Below are positions 1 through 7,172 of a stretch of DNA of 37,708 nt, piece after piece. Source of the DNA: Virgibacillus sp. AGTR (GTDB taxonomy: Bacteria > Bacillota > Bacilli > Bacillales > Amphibacillaceae); assembly GCF_016919725.2 (NCBI RefSeq), contig NZ_JAJERH010000041.1, positions 1-37,708 of the forward strand. Direction: 5' to 3'. Position 1 is the first letter of the stretch. The number at the start of each line of letters is the position of its first letter. The notes under the pieces are model-generated. The model worked only from the letters and a program-made list of their open reading frames with translations. It was not told where the DNA came from and did not search any database. A program made the position numbers and the translations under genes.

Positions 1-16
1 TGGCAAACAGGAAAGG

Positions 17-42
17 ACCGGGCTGGTTTTTGCCCGGTTTTT
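17..42 (+). terminator. Rho-independent terminator of an upstream gene
   Basis: The 7-bp stem ACCGGGC/GCCCGGT has an 8-base loop and is followed by a T run. It presumably ends a gene that lies left of the window. Confidence 0.8.
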
Positions 43-51
43 CTTACTGTT

Positions 52-171
52 TCATTTAGTCCCTAGCTTTACTCCTACAAGCATGTGATTCAATTGATTT
101 ACCATTTTACTTGCCTCAGGTAGGGATTCTCTTAAGTAGTATCGAATTAATTCAACAGTGTCTTTTATCAA
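52..171 (-). pseudogene. Possible small or truncated gene, 39 codons
   Basis: On the minus strand an open stretch of about 40 codons ends in TGA at 52-54. Its translation looks protein-like: it includes DTVELIRYYLRES and ASKMVNQLNHML, which would form amphipathic helices. The only start is TTG at 171, with no convincing ribosome binding site, and a stop lies six codons upstream. It may be the C-terminal remnant of a decayed gene, or chance. I do not recognise the family. It lies in the 5' region of the acetyltransferase gene on the other strand. Confidence 0.25.
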
Positions 172-212
172 TATAGTTAAAGGCTTTTAACTAAGGAAAG
201 AGAGATGTGTTT

Positions 213-707
213 ATGGAAAAGTATACGATTCATTCTGGATCAGCTGCTGATATCGATTTCTTATGGGAGATGCTTTATCAAGCAATATATGTTCCTGAAG
301 GTGTGGATCGACCATCAAGAGCAATAATAAAAGATCCAGCCTTAGAGAAATATGTTCGCAATTGGGGAAGAGATGGAGATATTGCTCTGATTGCCCTGGA
401 TGAGACAGGAAACCATGTAGGCGCAATATGGACGCGCTTATTTAATGAGAAAAATCAAACCTATGGTTATATTGCTGATGATACTCCTGTGCTTAGTATG
501 GCAGTTTTACCTGATTATAGAGGGAAAGGAATTGGCACGCTACTTCTTAATGAATTGCTGAGAAGGCTCACAATAGCTGGGTATCCTGCAGTATCATTAA
601 GCGTTGATCCCAATAATACTGCTGTACAGCTGTACAAGCGCTTTGGTTTTATAAAAGTAGGGCTTAATGGAACGTCATGGGATATGAAAGCAGAATTACA
701 TCGTTAA
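213..707 (+). CDS. GNAT family N-acetyltransferase
   Basis: A 164-residue single-domain protein of the GCN5-related acetyltransferase fold, which moves the acetyl group of acetyl-CoA onto an amine. The acetyl-CoA loop is visible as DYRGKGIGTLLL at about residues 108-119, preceded by the strand VLSMAVLPDYRG and followed by SLSVDPNNTAVQLYKRFGF, the usual end of the fold. ATG at 213 is preferred over GTG at 207 because it sits at better distance from AAGGAAAG at 193-200. It is monocistronic, followed by a hairpin at 712-739 and a dispersed repeat. The substrate cannot be told from sequence. Confidence 0.85.
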   Translation: MEKYTIHSGSAADIDFLWEMLYQAIYVPEGVDRPSRAIIKDPALEKYVRNWGRDGDIALIALDETGNHVGAIWTRLFNEKNQTYGYIADDTPVLSMAVLPDYRGKGIGTLLLNELLRRLTIAGYPAVSLSVDPNNTAVQLYKRFGFIKVGLNGTSWDMKAELHR

Positions 708-711
708 GTAA

Positions 712-739
712 AGGTTGCATGTGACATAACATACAACCT
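712..739 (+). terminator. Hairpin after the acetyltransferase gene
   Basis: AGGTTGCATGT pairs with ACATACAACCT over 11 positions with one mismatch, and a T-rich stretch starts about 10 bases later. It is a weak terminator candidate. Confidence 0.45.
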
Positions 740-758
740 CACGCTATTTCTTTCTTAT

Positions 759-858
759 CCGCATATAACTGGTCATACCCCCCACTTCAAGCAATTGAAA
801 CTAATATTGGTTAAGTGGGGGAAAACAAAACCCCAATAGATTGAAGTTTCACTTTATA
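759..858 (+). repeat. Dispersed intergenic repeat, copy 1 (internally deleted)
   Basis: This has the conserved left end CCGCATATAACTGG, a middle part with the CTAATATTGG motif, and the conserved right end GATTGAAGTTTCACTTTATA. The arms CCCCCACTT (779-787) and AAGTGGGGG (813-821) are perfectly complementary. Compared with the full copy at 31027-31208 it lacks the centre. Its last 10 bases overlap the 3' end and stop codon of the YesK-like gene. It lies between convergent genes. Confidence 0.8.
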
Positions 859-1112
859 AAGAAGCTAATGACAATTCCCATGTTAACACCAATTAGAAAA
901 GAAATGGAAAAAAGCCCTATTCCCATTCCTGTCCAGGGACCAATCGCAAATATACTAATGATGAATAATGCAAAACTGGCGAAGTTCAATAGTGTTGTAA
1001 TTATATAAAGTCCTACACGATTCATGTATCTTGCTAAAAGAATGATAATGGAAGCAGTAATTAATCCTGTTAGAATAAATGGTAACCAGCCCTCTAAAAG
1101 AATTCTGAACAT
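849..1112 (-). CDS. Small YesK-like membrane protein
   Basis: An 87-residue, very hydrophobic protein with three predicted membrane helices: about residues 7-26 (PFILTGLITASIIILLA), 33-52 (LYIITTLLNFASFALFI) and 58-82 (GMGIGLFSISFLIGVNMGIV). Size and layout resemble the YesK family of Bacillus, whose function is unknown; this assignment is by eye. ATG at 1112 was chosen because GGAGG lies 7 bases upstream, whereas longer starts have no ribosome binding site. The gene follows the VOC gene by 28 bp and is probably co-transcribed with it. Its stop codon lies inside repeat copy 1, so insertion of that repeat may have shaped the present C-terminus. Confidence 0.6.
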   Translation of the reverse strand: MFRILLEGWLPFILTGLITASIIILLARYMNRVGLYIITTLLNFASFALFIISIFAIGPWTGMGIGLFSISFLIGVNMGIVISFFIK

Positions 1113-1140
1113 ATGCAGTCCTCCGGAATTCGTTATTGGA

Positions 1141-1500
1141 TCAGCCATTGCATACCATAATAATATTTTCATCAGGATCTTTTACGGCTGTAAACGCTGT
1201 TATGGGTGATGTGATTTGATAGTTCGGTTTTTCTACAAATCGAAATGCCGCTTGAATATCATCTGTATGAAAGTTGTATAATGGGTGTGGAGACGGAGTA
1301 ACTTTTTGAACTTTTCCTCTAGGCCCGGCATCTAATATCAACCCCGTATGATGATTGATATCAAGCTTATAAACAGGTTGGTTTAGATGTTCTGCTTGAT
1401 ACTTCTGCCCTAATAAATCACAATACCATTTTACCGATCTGTGCAATTCACTAACGCTGACAAATATTGTATTAACCTGATTTTTAATGGGACTATTCAC
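1141..1500 (-). CDS. VOC (glyoxalase/bleomycin-resistance fold) protein
   Basis: A 119-residue protein with the paired beta-alpha-beta-beta-beta layout of the vicinal oxygen chelate superfamily. The first half opens with VNTIFVSVSELHRSVKWYC, and the second closes with FTAVKDPDENIIMVCNG, matching the typical end of the fold (DP-x-GN). Members include glyoxalase I, fosfomycin thiol transferases, ring-cleavage dioxygenases and antibiotic-binding proteins; nothing here selects one. It starts with GTG at 1500, eight bases after AAAGGAGTG. It is the first gene of a two-gene minus-strand unit with the YesK-like protein. Confidence 0.8.
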   Translation of the reverse strand: MNSPIKNQVNTIFVSVSELHRSVKWYCDLLGQKYQAEHLNQPVYKLDINHHTGLILDAGPRGKVQKVTPSPHPLYNFHTDDIQAAFRFVEKPNYQITSPITAFTAVKDPDENIIMVCNG

Positions 1501-1571
1501 TTCACCACACTCCTTTTACATAATAGCTTAATCTTCAAAACGTACATTTCTATCCCACACATAGCTACAGT

Positions 1572-1661
1572 AGTAAGCCCCCATCAGGCATTTAAGTCAT
1601 ACCTTTGTGATACTAACAATCAGTGGGGATAACAAAACTCCCACTGATTGAAGTTTTACTT
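1572..1661 (+). repeat. Dispersed intergenic repeat, copy 2 (right half)
   Basis: A fragment of the left module (GTAAGCCCCC) is joined to the right module. A perfect 10-bp hairpin pairs AATCAGTGGG (1618-1627) with CCCACTGATT (1640-1649) around an AACAAAA-type loop, followed by GAAGTTTTACTT. It lies in the divergent region between the VOC gene and the AraC-type gene. Confidence 0.8.
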
Positions 1662-1793
1662 GTAATAATTTTTTCTATTCTGATTTTATAAGAAAATAAT
1701 TCAATTGTCGATGAAATAATGGAAATGCTTAAAGGAATTCTTTGATTTAAATCGAATACTATTAATAGGTATTTAGGTCAGGAGGAACGTAAC

Positions 1794-2573
1794 GTGCCAA
1801 GTTATTCTTCAGAAATGGATGAAGTGCTATTTTATATAAAAAGGCATATTGATGAAGACCTATCGCTTGCTCGATTAGCACGCTATGCAGCTTACAGTCC
1901 TTATCATTTTTCCCGTATCTTCAAAGCATATGTTGGTTTGCCCCCTCATTATTACGTTGCTTCTATTCGTTTACAGAAGGCAAAGGATTTATTGTTAAAG
2001 ACAAACTTAAGTATCCGTGACATCGGTATGGAGATCGGCCAGCAAAGTCTTGGTACCTTTACAACAAGGTTTTCAAACCGGGTAGGTATGTCACCATCTG
2101 CGTTTCGTCATTCACCACAGGTAGTGAACAAGCATTTGACATCCTTGAATCAACTGGCGACATGGAAACAAACAAGCATTGTTAAAAAAGCACATAACTA
2201 TGTTACAGGAACAATTGATGCAGAAGTTCCGTTCAGTGGAGTTATTTTAATAGGATTGTTTCCGAAGCCAATTCCAGAGGGAATGCCGAAATATGGTACA
2301 CTACTGTCGACATTAGGTGAATTTTCATTTTCTAATGTGAAGCCAGGTCGTTACTATTTAATGGCAACTGCGGTAACTTGGGATTCGCAGGCAACAGATA
2401 TTTTGCTCCCACACACTACACTAAGAGCTAAAATCCATCATCCAATTGTAGTGCAACCTCGTTCATCTGTACCACACCTGTATGTAACACTTCGTGCACC
2501 ACGTTTAAATGATCCGCCTATATTAGTTTCCTTGCCCGTGCTAATGAATAATTTCCTGCGTCAGCAAGGTTAA
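1794..2573 (+). CDS. AraC-family regulator with N-terminal HTH and beta-rich C-terminal domain
   Basis: A 259-residue regulator. The double helix-turn-helix of the AraC/XylS family fills residues 6-105: LSLARLARYAAYSPYHFSRI is the first HTH, and LSIRDIGMEIGQQSLGTFTT followed by RFSNRVGMSPSAFR is the second. This is the reverse of the usual order, in which the DNA-binding domain is C-terminal. Residues about 128-259 alternate short strands and turns (VTGTIDAEVPFSGVILIGLF, GRYYLMATAV) like a transthyretin or carboxypeptidase-regulatory beta-sandwich; that is inference. It starts at GTG 1794 after AGGAGG. It is monocistronic, and the ligand and targets are unknown. Confidence 0.8.
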   Translation: MPSYSSEMDEVLFYIKRHIDEDLSLARLARYAAYSPYHFSRIFKAYVGLPPHYYVASIRLQKAKDLLLKTNLSIRDIGMEIGQQSLGTFTTRFSNRVGMSPSAFRHSPQVVNKHLTSLNQLATWKQTSIVKKAHNYVTGTIDAEVPFSGVILIGLFPKPIPEGMPKYGTLLSTLGEFSFSNVKPGRYYLMATAVTWDSQATDILLPHTTLRAKIHHPIVVQPRSSVPHLYVTLRAPRLNDPPILVSLPVLMNNFLRQQG

Positions 2574-2606
2574 AGTTCAAGATTGGAAGCTGGACTTTAT
2601 TCTTCT
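2571..2606 (+). terminator. Terminator of the AraC-type gene
   Basis: TAAAGTTCA, which contains the gene's stop codon, pairs with TGGACTTTA (2591-2599) with one G·U pair, and a TTCTTCT tract follows. Confidence 0.6.
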
Positions 2607-2659
2607 AATACAAATTATGGAAATCGATAAGTTGCTGATAAGACTAGAGTAAGAGAATG

Positions 2660-2695
2660 GTGATGAGGTTGGAACATAACTAAAGTGGTTTTTTC
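2660..2695 (+). repeat. Left end of a GAGGTTGGGACA-type element (degenerate)
   Basis: GATGAGGTTGGAACATAACT followed by an AAAGTGGTT motif matches the left end of the element at 11145-11281. No clear right end is seen. The rest of the gap 2607-2915 holds no gene that I can support. A TATAAT at about 2806-2811 could be the -10 box for the rpiR-type gene. Confidence 0.5.
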
Positions 2696-2915
2696 TGTAT
2701 CGCCTTGTTAGCTGTTAAAGTAGCAGTTGGTAGGCTCGATGTGGTATTCTTTCATTATACGAATAGGGTACATTTTCTATAGGATACTAATTCGAACGGA
2801 ACGATATAATAGTAATATTTCTATAAGCATAGACAACAATAGAAATACACCCAAAGCTGGTATACCGTTACATAACAGGATTTCCTTACTCCTATAACTA
2901 AGGAAGGAGGTTTTC

Positions 2916-3698
2916 ATGATGGATAAACCTTTATTTGATATTCCGCATCAAACCTATTCTATGCTCAGTCAAGCGGAGCGCTATTTATTGGAATTTATAC
3001 ACCAACATCTTGACGAGATAGCTACCATGTCAATTGTTACGTTAAGTGAAAGAGCAAATGTGTCTACAGCTACGATTGTCAGACTGATGAAGAAAATAGG
3101 CTATAACGGCTATACATCTTTTAAATATCGTTTAAAACAGGACAAGAAAATGGAGGACACCCATGATTGGCTTGGAAATATTGACGACGATATTAAACAG
3201 GTAATTAAGAAAAATGAGGAAGAGGTTACGAAAACCATCCAGCTACAAAGCATTGGTCAAATTGAAGATGCCGTCCAAAAAATATTTAATGCAGAACGAG
3301 TCTATATTTTTAGCCGTGGCTTTTCAGAAATGATTGCAAAAGAAATGATGGTAAAATTACAGGCTTTAGATAAAATATGTGAAACACATGAAGACCCTAA
3401 TATCATTCGTGTGAAGTCTCGTAAAGTAGGAAAAAATGATATAGCTATTTTTGTATCGTTAAATGGTGAAACACCTGAGCTTGTGGAGGCATGCCAAAAC
3501 TTAAATATGAGACAAGTAACAACGATTACACTAACTACCAAGGTTGACTCGTCACTTAGTAGATTATCTGATATGACTCTATTAGGGTATAAAACAGATC
3601 ATTCCCTTTTTCCAGAATATGAAGTTCGTTCAAGACTTTCACTTAATGTAATAGCTAGAATACTTCTTGATTCTTACGTAATCCGTACAAAAAAATAA
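2916..3698 (+). CDS. MurR/RpiR-family transcriptional regulator
   Basis: A 260-residue regulator. Residues 1-77 form the RpiR-type HTH (SIVTLSERANVSTATIVRL is the recognition region). Residues about 105-255 form a SIS sugar-phosphate-binding domain, with VYIFSRGFSEMIAKEM and DIAIFVSLNGETPELVEAC as its phosphate-binding loops. Such regulators sense phosphosugars and usually control the neighbouring sugar operon. The start at ATG 2916 follows AAGGAGG; ATG 2919 is also possible. The next gene is a PfkB sugar kinase 640 bp downstream, so this protein is the likely local regulator of the PTS operon. The 640-bp gap is occupied by repeats. Confidence 0.88.
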   Translation: MMDKPLFDIPHQTYSMLSQAERYLLEFIHQHLDEIATMSIVTLSERANVSTATIVRLMKKIGYNGYTSFKYRLKQDKKMEDTHDWLGNIDDDIKQVIKKNEEEVTKTIQLQSIGQIEDAVQKIFNAERVYIFSRGFSEMIAKEMMVKLQALDKICETHEDPNIIRVKSRKVGKNDIAIFVSLNGETPELVEACQNLNMRQVTTITLTTKVDSSLSRLSDMTLLGYKTDHSLFPEYEVRSRLSLNVIARILLDSYVIRTKK

Positions 3699-3788
3699 AT
3701 GCAGTTCTGTGATAATCCGATATTGATTATTCTTCTAAGGAGCATTCCGTTAATTATTGGGAAACATCCTTTTTTCTGAATATCGTCT

Positions 3789-3839
3789 GAGGCTAGGATA
3801 AAAAAACAATTTCTTTACTCAAAATACGAATAATCATGT
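3789..3839 (-). repeat. Fragment of a GGCTGGGACAAAA-type element, inverted
   Basis: GAGGCTAGGATAAAAAAACA and the following CTTTACTCAAAATACGAATA match the reverse complement of the right end of the element at 19816-20104 with few differences. Only this end is present. Confidence 0.65.
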
Positions 3840-3842
3840 AAT

Positions 3843-4004
3843 CCCACATATAACTGGTAGTAAGACCCCGACTTCAAGCAATAAAGACAAACCAAAATTG
3901 GTAAGTGTGGGAATGACTGCATTAAATGTCCGATTGGTTCAAGGACTTTTAGGGCATACCCTTGTGGTACTAACAATTAGTGTGGGATAGACAAAACGCC
4001 CATA
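3843..4004 (+). repeat. Dispersed intergenic repeat, copy 3 (near full length)
   Basis: The left end CCCACATATAACTGG, the middle CAAGCAATAAAG, the block AAATGTCCGATTGGTTC and the right part GTGGTACTAACAATTAG occur in the same order as in the copy at 31027-31208. TCCCACA (3842-3848) pairs with TGTGGGA (3906-3912). The right end is degenerate: it lacks the GATTGAAGTTT motif. Confidence 0.8.
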
Positions 4005-4044
4005 TTTATACACAGGCTCAAATTTTATATTTTCCTAAATCGCT

Positions 4045-4090
4045 AAAAGGCGAATGATAATTATTATCAAATAATTATCGTTCGTCTTTT
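4045..4090 (+). terminator. Long hairpin ending in GTTCGTCTTTT
   Basis: A 21-bp stem (4045-4065 with 4070-4090) contains two G·U pairs and no gap, with a 4-base loop and a terminal TTTT. It would work as a terminator downstream of the rpiR-type gene. Its arm sequence (GACGAAC-ATAATT) recurs in hairpins at 13186-13231 and 19847-19891. Confidence 0.6.
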
Positions 4091-4122
4091 ATTGCTTCTT
4101 CATTCCTTTTTTAGCTTTTTTC

Positions 4123-4170
4123 CCCGCATATAACTGCCAGTAAGACCCCTGCTGCTAAGTAGTTTCACTT
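4123..4170 (+). repeat. Dispersed intergenic repeat, copy 4 (ends only)
   Basis: The left end CCGCATATAACTGCCAGTAA is followed almost directly by CCCCTGCTG and a right-end-like AGTTTCACTT. The centre is missing. It lies 170 bp upstream of the PfkB gene. Confidence 0.6.
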
Positions 4171-4275
4171 AATATTTTCACAACGCCATAGTGGCAAGCA
4201 GCTTCATTAACGCTACTAAAATTTACTAGGTTTGTCATACCTTCGCATCCTTTCACTGCAAAGGTTTACATAAGC

Positions 4276-4289
4276 TGAAAACATTTACA
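4276..4289 (+). promoter_or_regulatory. Candidate cre-like site before the PTS operon
   Basis: TGAAAACATTTACA resembles the CcpA cre consensus (TGWAANCGNTNWCA) except that the central CG is CA. It overlaps a direct repeat of TTTACATAA (4265-4273 and 4284-4292, 19 bp apart) that could instead bind the RpiR-type regulator. Both roles are inferred. Confidence 0.35.
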
Positions 4290-4339
4290 TAAATGAATAT
4301 GAGATACTTTACTTAACAACAAAGAAAGAGGGTGAAGCT

Positions 4340-5263
4340 GTGATTTATACCTGTACAATGAACACAGCTATTGATTTATACGTAGCCATAGACAACTTGA
4401 AACCAAATAGAGTAAATCGTACGTTTGATGAAGATTATCAAGCAAATGGAAAAGGCGTCAATGTTTCTATTATGCTTCAAAAAATGGGAATAGAAAATAC
4501 AGCATTAGGATTTATCGGTGGATTTACAGGTAAATTTATTGAAGAAGAATTAACTAAGCAAGGGATTAACAGTGATTTCATCAATGTGGATGGAATAACA
4601 CGAATTAATGTGTTTGTAAATGCCGATGAGGAATATAAAATTGTCAATCAAGGTCCAGAAGTTGGGCAAAAAGATGTTGATAACTTACTACAAAAAATAA
4701 AGGCTATTCCAAAGGGAAGTATATTAATCGTTTCAGGAAGCTTACCTAGGGGAGTAGAGGAGAGTATTCTTGTAGATATAGCCAAAATCTGTGCTGAAAA
4801 TGACGTTAACCTTGTAATTGATTCAAGCTCATCTATTGTATTAGAAACTCTTCCGTATCGTCCTTATTTATTGAAGCCAAATGAAGAAGAGCTTGCTCAT
4901 TTAGTTGGAAAAGATATGCCGTTATCAGAGCAAGAAATAATCGTTTATGGTAAGGAGCTCTTATATAAGGGAGCTAAAAACGTCATTATATCTAGAGGAG
5001 GAAATGGAGCAATTTTCTTAAATGACAATCATTTAGTAAACGTTAGTTCACCAGTTGGAGAAGTAGTAAATACGGCATGCTCTGGAGACTCTTTGCTCGC
5101 CGCGTTTATTGCAAAAACAATGGAAAACGCTCCATTAGATGTAACGTTAAAATATGCAGTTGCTACTGGAGCATCTACAGCTTTTTCTAAAGGTCTTAGT
5201 GACTTATCAAATATAGCAGAACTTATGAAGCAAGTTTCCATCACTAATAATAGGGGGGATTAA
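4340..5263 (+). CDS. PfkB-family ketose-1-phosphate kinase (1-phosphofructokinase/tagatose kinase type)
   Basis: A 307-residue ribokinase-fold enzyme of the FruK/LacC group. It phosphorylates a ketose 1-phosphate or 6-phosphate to the 1,6-bisphosphate with ATP. The substrate motif GKGVNVSIML is at residues 38-47, and the second signature with its catalytic base is NTACSGDSLLAAF with Asp250. The usual anion-hole motif is GAGD, but here it reads CSGD (residues 247-250), an unusual variant. It starts at GTG 4340 after GAGGGTGA. Two bases separate it from the PTS EIIBC gene, so the two are co-translated in one operon. Fructose-1-phosphate or tagatose-1-phosphate is the likely substrate; sequence alone does not decide. 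Confidence 0.85.
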   Translation: MIYTCTMNTAIDLYVAIDNLKPNRVNRTFDEDYQANGKGVNVSIMLQKMGIENTALGFIGGFTGKFIEEELTKQGINSDFINVDGITRINVFVNADEEYKIVNQGPEVGQKDVDNLLQKIKAIPKGSILIVSGSLPRGVEESILVDIAKICAENDVNLVIDSSSSIVLETLPYRPYLLKPNEEELAHLVGKDMPLSEQEIIVYGKELLYKGAKNVIISRGGNGAIFLNDNHLVNVSSPVGEVVNTACSGDSLLAAFIAKTMENAPLDVTLKYAVATGASTAFSKGLSDLSNIAELMKQVSITNNRGD

Positions 5264-5265
5264 GT

Positions 5266-6723
5266 ATGGTTAAAAAGAAAATTGTTGCAGCTACAGGTTG
5301 TCCAACAGGTATTGCACATACATTTATGGCTGCAGAAGCGCTTAAAAAAGCTGCAGAAAAAATGGGTGTGGAGATTAAAGTGGAAACACATGGTCAGGTT
5401 GGTGTTGAAAATGCCTTATCTCCTGAGGAAATAAAGGAAGCAGATGGTGTTATTATTGCTGCAGATAAGGATGTACAGGCGTATCGATTTCATGGAAAGC
5501 CCTTAGTCGATGTACCAGTTTCGAAAGGCATTCGTTCTCCAGAAGAACTTATTAATCAAATAGTTAATCAAGAAGCTTCTACTTATTATGACTCAGATTA
5601 TCAAGAGTCAGGTAATGAGGCAGATAAAATGGAAGTCGATGAGAGGGATCAGGCTACCAAGCAAAATAGACGATGGGTTCATTCAATATATAAGCACTTA
5701 ATGAATGGCGTATCACACATGCTCCCATTTGTTGTAGGGGGTGGAGTGCTCATTGCAGTTTCCTTCCTGTTCGGTATCTATTCGGCTGACCCGGACCATG
5801 AGCAGTACAATGAATTTGCAGCATTGCTAAATCAAGTTGGTGGATTAGGTTTTAGTTTAATGGTGCCGATATTGGCAGCTTTTATTGCCGAATCCATTTC
5901 TAAAAGGCCGGGGATGGTTGTTGGCTTCATTGGTGGGCTATTGGCAGATGAAGGTGGAGCAGGATTTTTAGGCGGAATATTAGCAGGTTTTATTGCAGGT
6001 TATATCATTATTCTCCTGCAAAAACTGTTAAAAAAGATGCCGCACTCATTGAATGGATTGAAGTCCATTTTCTTGTATCCAGTTTTGGGAATCTTTCTAA
6101 TTGGTATCGTTATGACGCCAATTATCCAACCATTAACAAGTTTAAACGAAGGATTAATGGACTTCCTAGCATCCGTACAATCAACAAATCCATTACTATT
6201 AGGATTAATTGTCGGTGCAATGTGTGGATTCGATATGGGCGGACCGTTTAATAAGGCGGCATATGTTACTGGGACACTATTATTATCCGAAGGAAATCTG
6301 TATTTTATGGCAGGGGTATCAGCAGCATGTATTGCACCACCGCTAATTATTGCTTTTGCTACAGTTATTTTTCCCAAATATTTTACAAAAGAGGAACGAA
6401 ACGCTGGAGCTGTCAACTTTATATTAGGATCGACGCACATTACAGAGGGGGCTATCCCCTTTGCAGCTAAGAGCCCTTTAATTGTTCTGCCGATTATTAT
6501 GTTCGGCTCCTCCATAGCAGCGATCATGACTTACATGTTCGGCGTTCAAGTGCCAGCGCCGCATGGTGGGTTTTTAGTCCTTCCAGTTGTTACAGGAGCT
6601 TTCCAATGGGTTTTATCTATTTTAGTAGGTTCACTAATTGGTGCTTTCCTATATGGTCTATATCGAAAAAAAGCAGCACACAATAAGCCAATGAGGAGTG
6701 ATCAGTATGAAACATTTAATTAA
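5266..6723 (+). CDS. PTS fructose-family transporter, fused EIIB-EIIC
   Basis: A 485-residue membrane permease of the phosphotransferase system. Residues 1-100 are the EIIB-Fru domain with the phosphorylated Cys12 in ATGCPTGIAHTF. A polar linker (about 100-138, rich in Asp and Glu) joins it to EIIC, which has about nine hydrophobic segments between 150 and 475 and the family motif GFDMGGPFNKAAY. The protein imports and phosphorylates a ketose, with the phosphate coming from the separate EIIA encoded next. ATG 5266 follows AGGGGGG. FruA-type fructose transporters and tagatose-type relatives share this layout, so the sugar is not certain. Confidence 0.9.
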   Translation: MVKKKIVAATGCPTGIAHTFMAAEALKKAAEKMGVEIKVETHGQVGVENALSPEEIKEADGVIIAADKDVQAYRFHGKPLVDVPVSKGIRSPEELINQIVNQEASTYYDSDYQESGNEADKMEVDERDQATKQNRRWVHSIYKHLMNGVSHMLPFVVGGGVLIAVSFLFGIYSADPDHEQYNEFAALLNQVGGLGFSLMVPILAAFIAESISKRPGMVVGFIGGLLADEGGAGFLGGILAGFIAGYIIILLQKLLKKMPHSLNGLKSIFLYPVLGIFLIGIVMTPIIQPLTSLNEGLMDFLASVQSTNPLLLGLIVGAMCGFDMGGPFNKAAYVTGTLLLSEGNLYFMAGVSAACIAPPLIIAFATVIFPKYFTKEERNAGAVNFILGSTHITEGAIPFAAKSPLIVLPIIMFGSSIAAIMTYMFGVQVPAPHGGFLVLPVVTGAFQWVLSILVGSLIGAFLYGLYRKKAAHNKPMRSDQYETFN

Positions 6724-7171
6724 TAAAGATTTTATTCTGCTTCAGGCGACAGCTTCTTCGCAGCAAGGTGTATTTCAAGCGATTGCTGACATTGCAAAAA
6801 AACATGGGATCGCCAGTTCAGCAGAAGCGATTATCGAAGGTTTAAAACAAAGAGAATTACAAAGTACAACTGGGTTCCAGGATGGTTTTGCAATCCCCCA
6901 CACGCAGACGGAAGCGGTAGTGAAACCAGCGATTATTATTGTTCGCACAGAAACTGGTATTGAATGGGAATCTTTTGACGGTCAACCAGCATTCTTCTTT
7001 TTATCCCTGTTAATACCTAAATCAGAAGCTGGTTCAACCCATCTACAGGCATTATCTGCCTTATCACGCGCGTTGATGGATGAAGAAGTTAGACAATCGA
7101 TGCTTGATGCAACAACAAACGAGCAGCTAGCAAATATTGTAGCAACTGCTATTTCAGGAGGAGAGATATAA
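6707..7171 (+). CDS. PTS EIIA component, fructose/mannitol family
   Basis: A 154-residue cytosolic phosphocarrier. The active-site histidine is His65 in GFQDGFAIPHTQTEAV, the standard PTS_EIIA_2 motif. It takes phosphate from HPr and passes it to Cys12 of the EIIB domain. ATG 6707 is preferred over GTG 6698 because GAGGAG lies just upstream and GTG 6698 falls within that ribosome binding site. It overlaps the end of the EIIBC gene by 17 bp, so translation is coupled. In many fructose operons this domain is fused to EIIBC or to HPr; here it stands alone. Confidence 0.9.
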   Translation: MKHLINKDFILLQATASSQQGVFQAIADIAKKHGIASSAEAIIEGLKQRELQSTTGFQDGFAIPHTQTEAVVKPAIIIVRTETGIEWESFDGQPAFFFLSLLIPKSEAGSTHLQALSALSRALMDEEVRQSMLDATTNEQLANIVATAISGGEI

Positions 7172-7172
7172 A

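Noticed and set aside
4170-4264. Riboswitch or T-box leader before the PTS operon
   Set aside because: No conserved T-box (TGGNACC-type) or known riboswitch core was recognised; the region is explained mostly by repeat remnants.
6000-6527. 175-codon frame opposite the PTS EIIC domain
   Set aside because: It is the antisense shadow of a conserved membrane domain.
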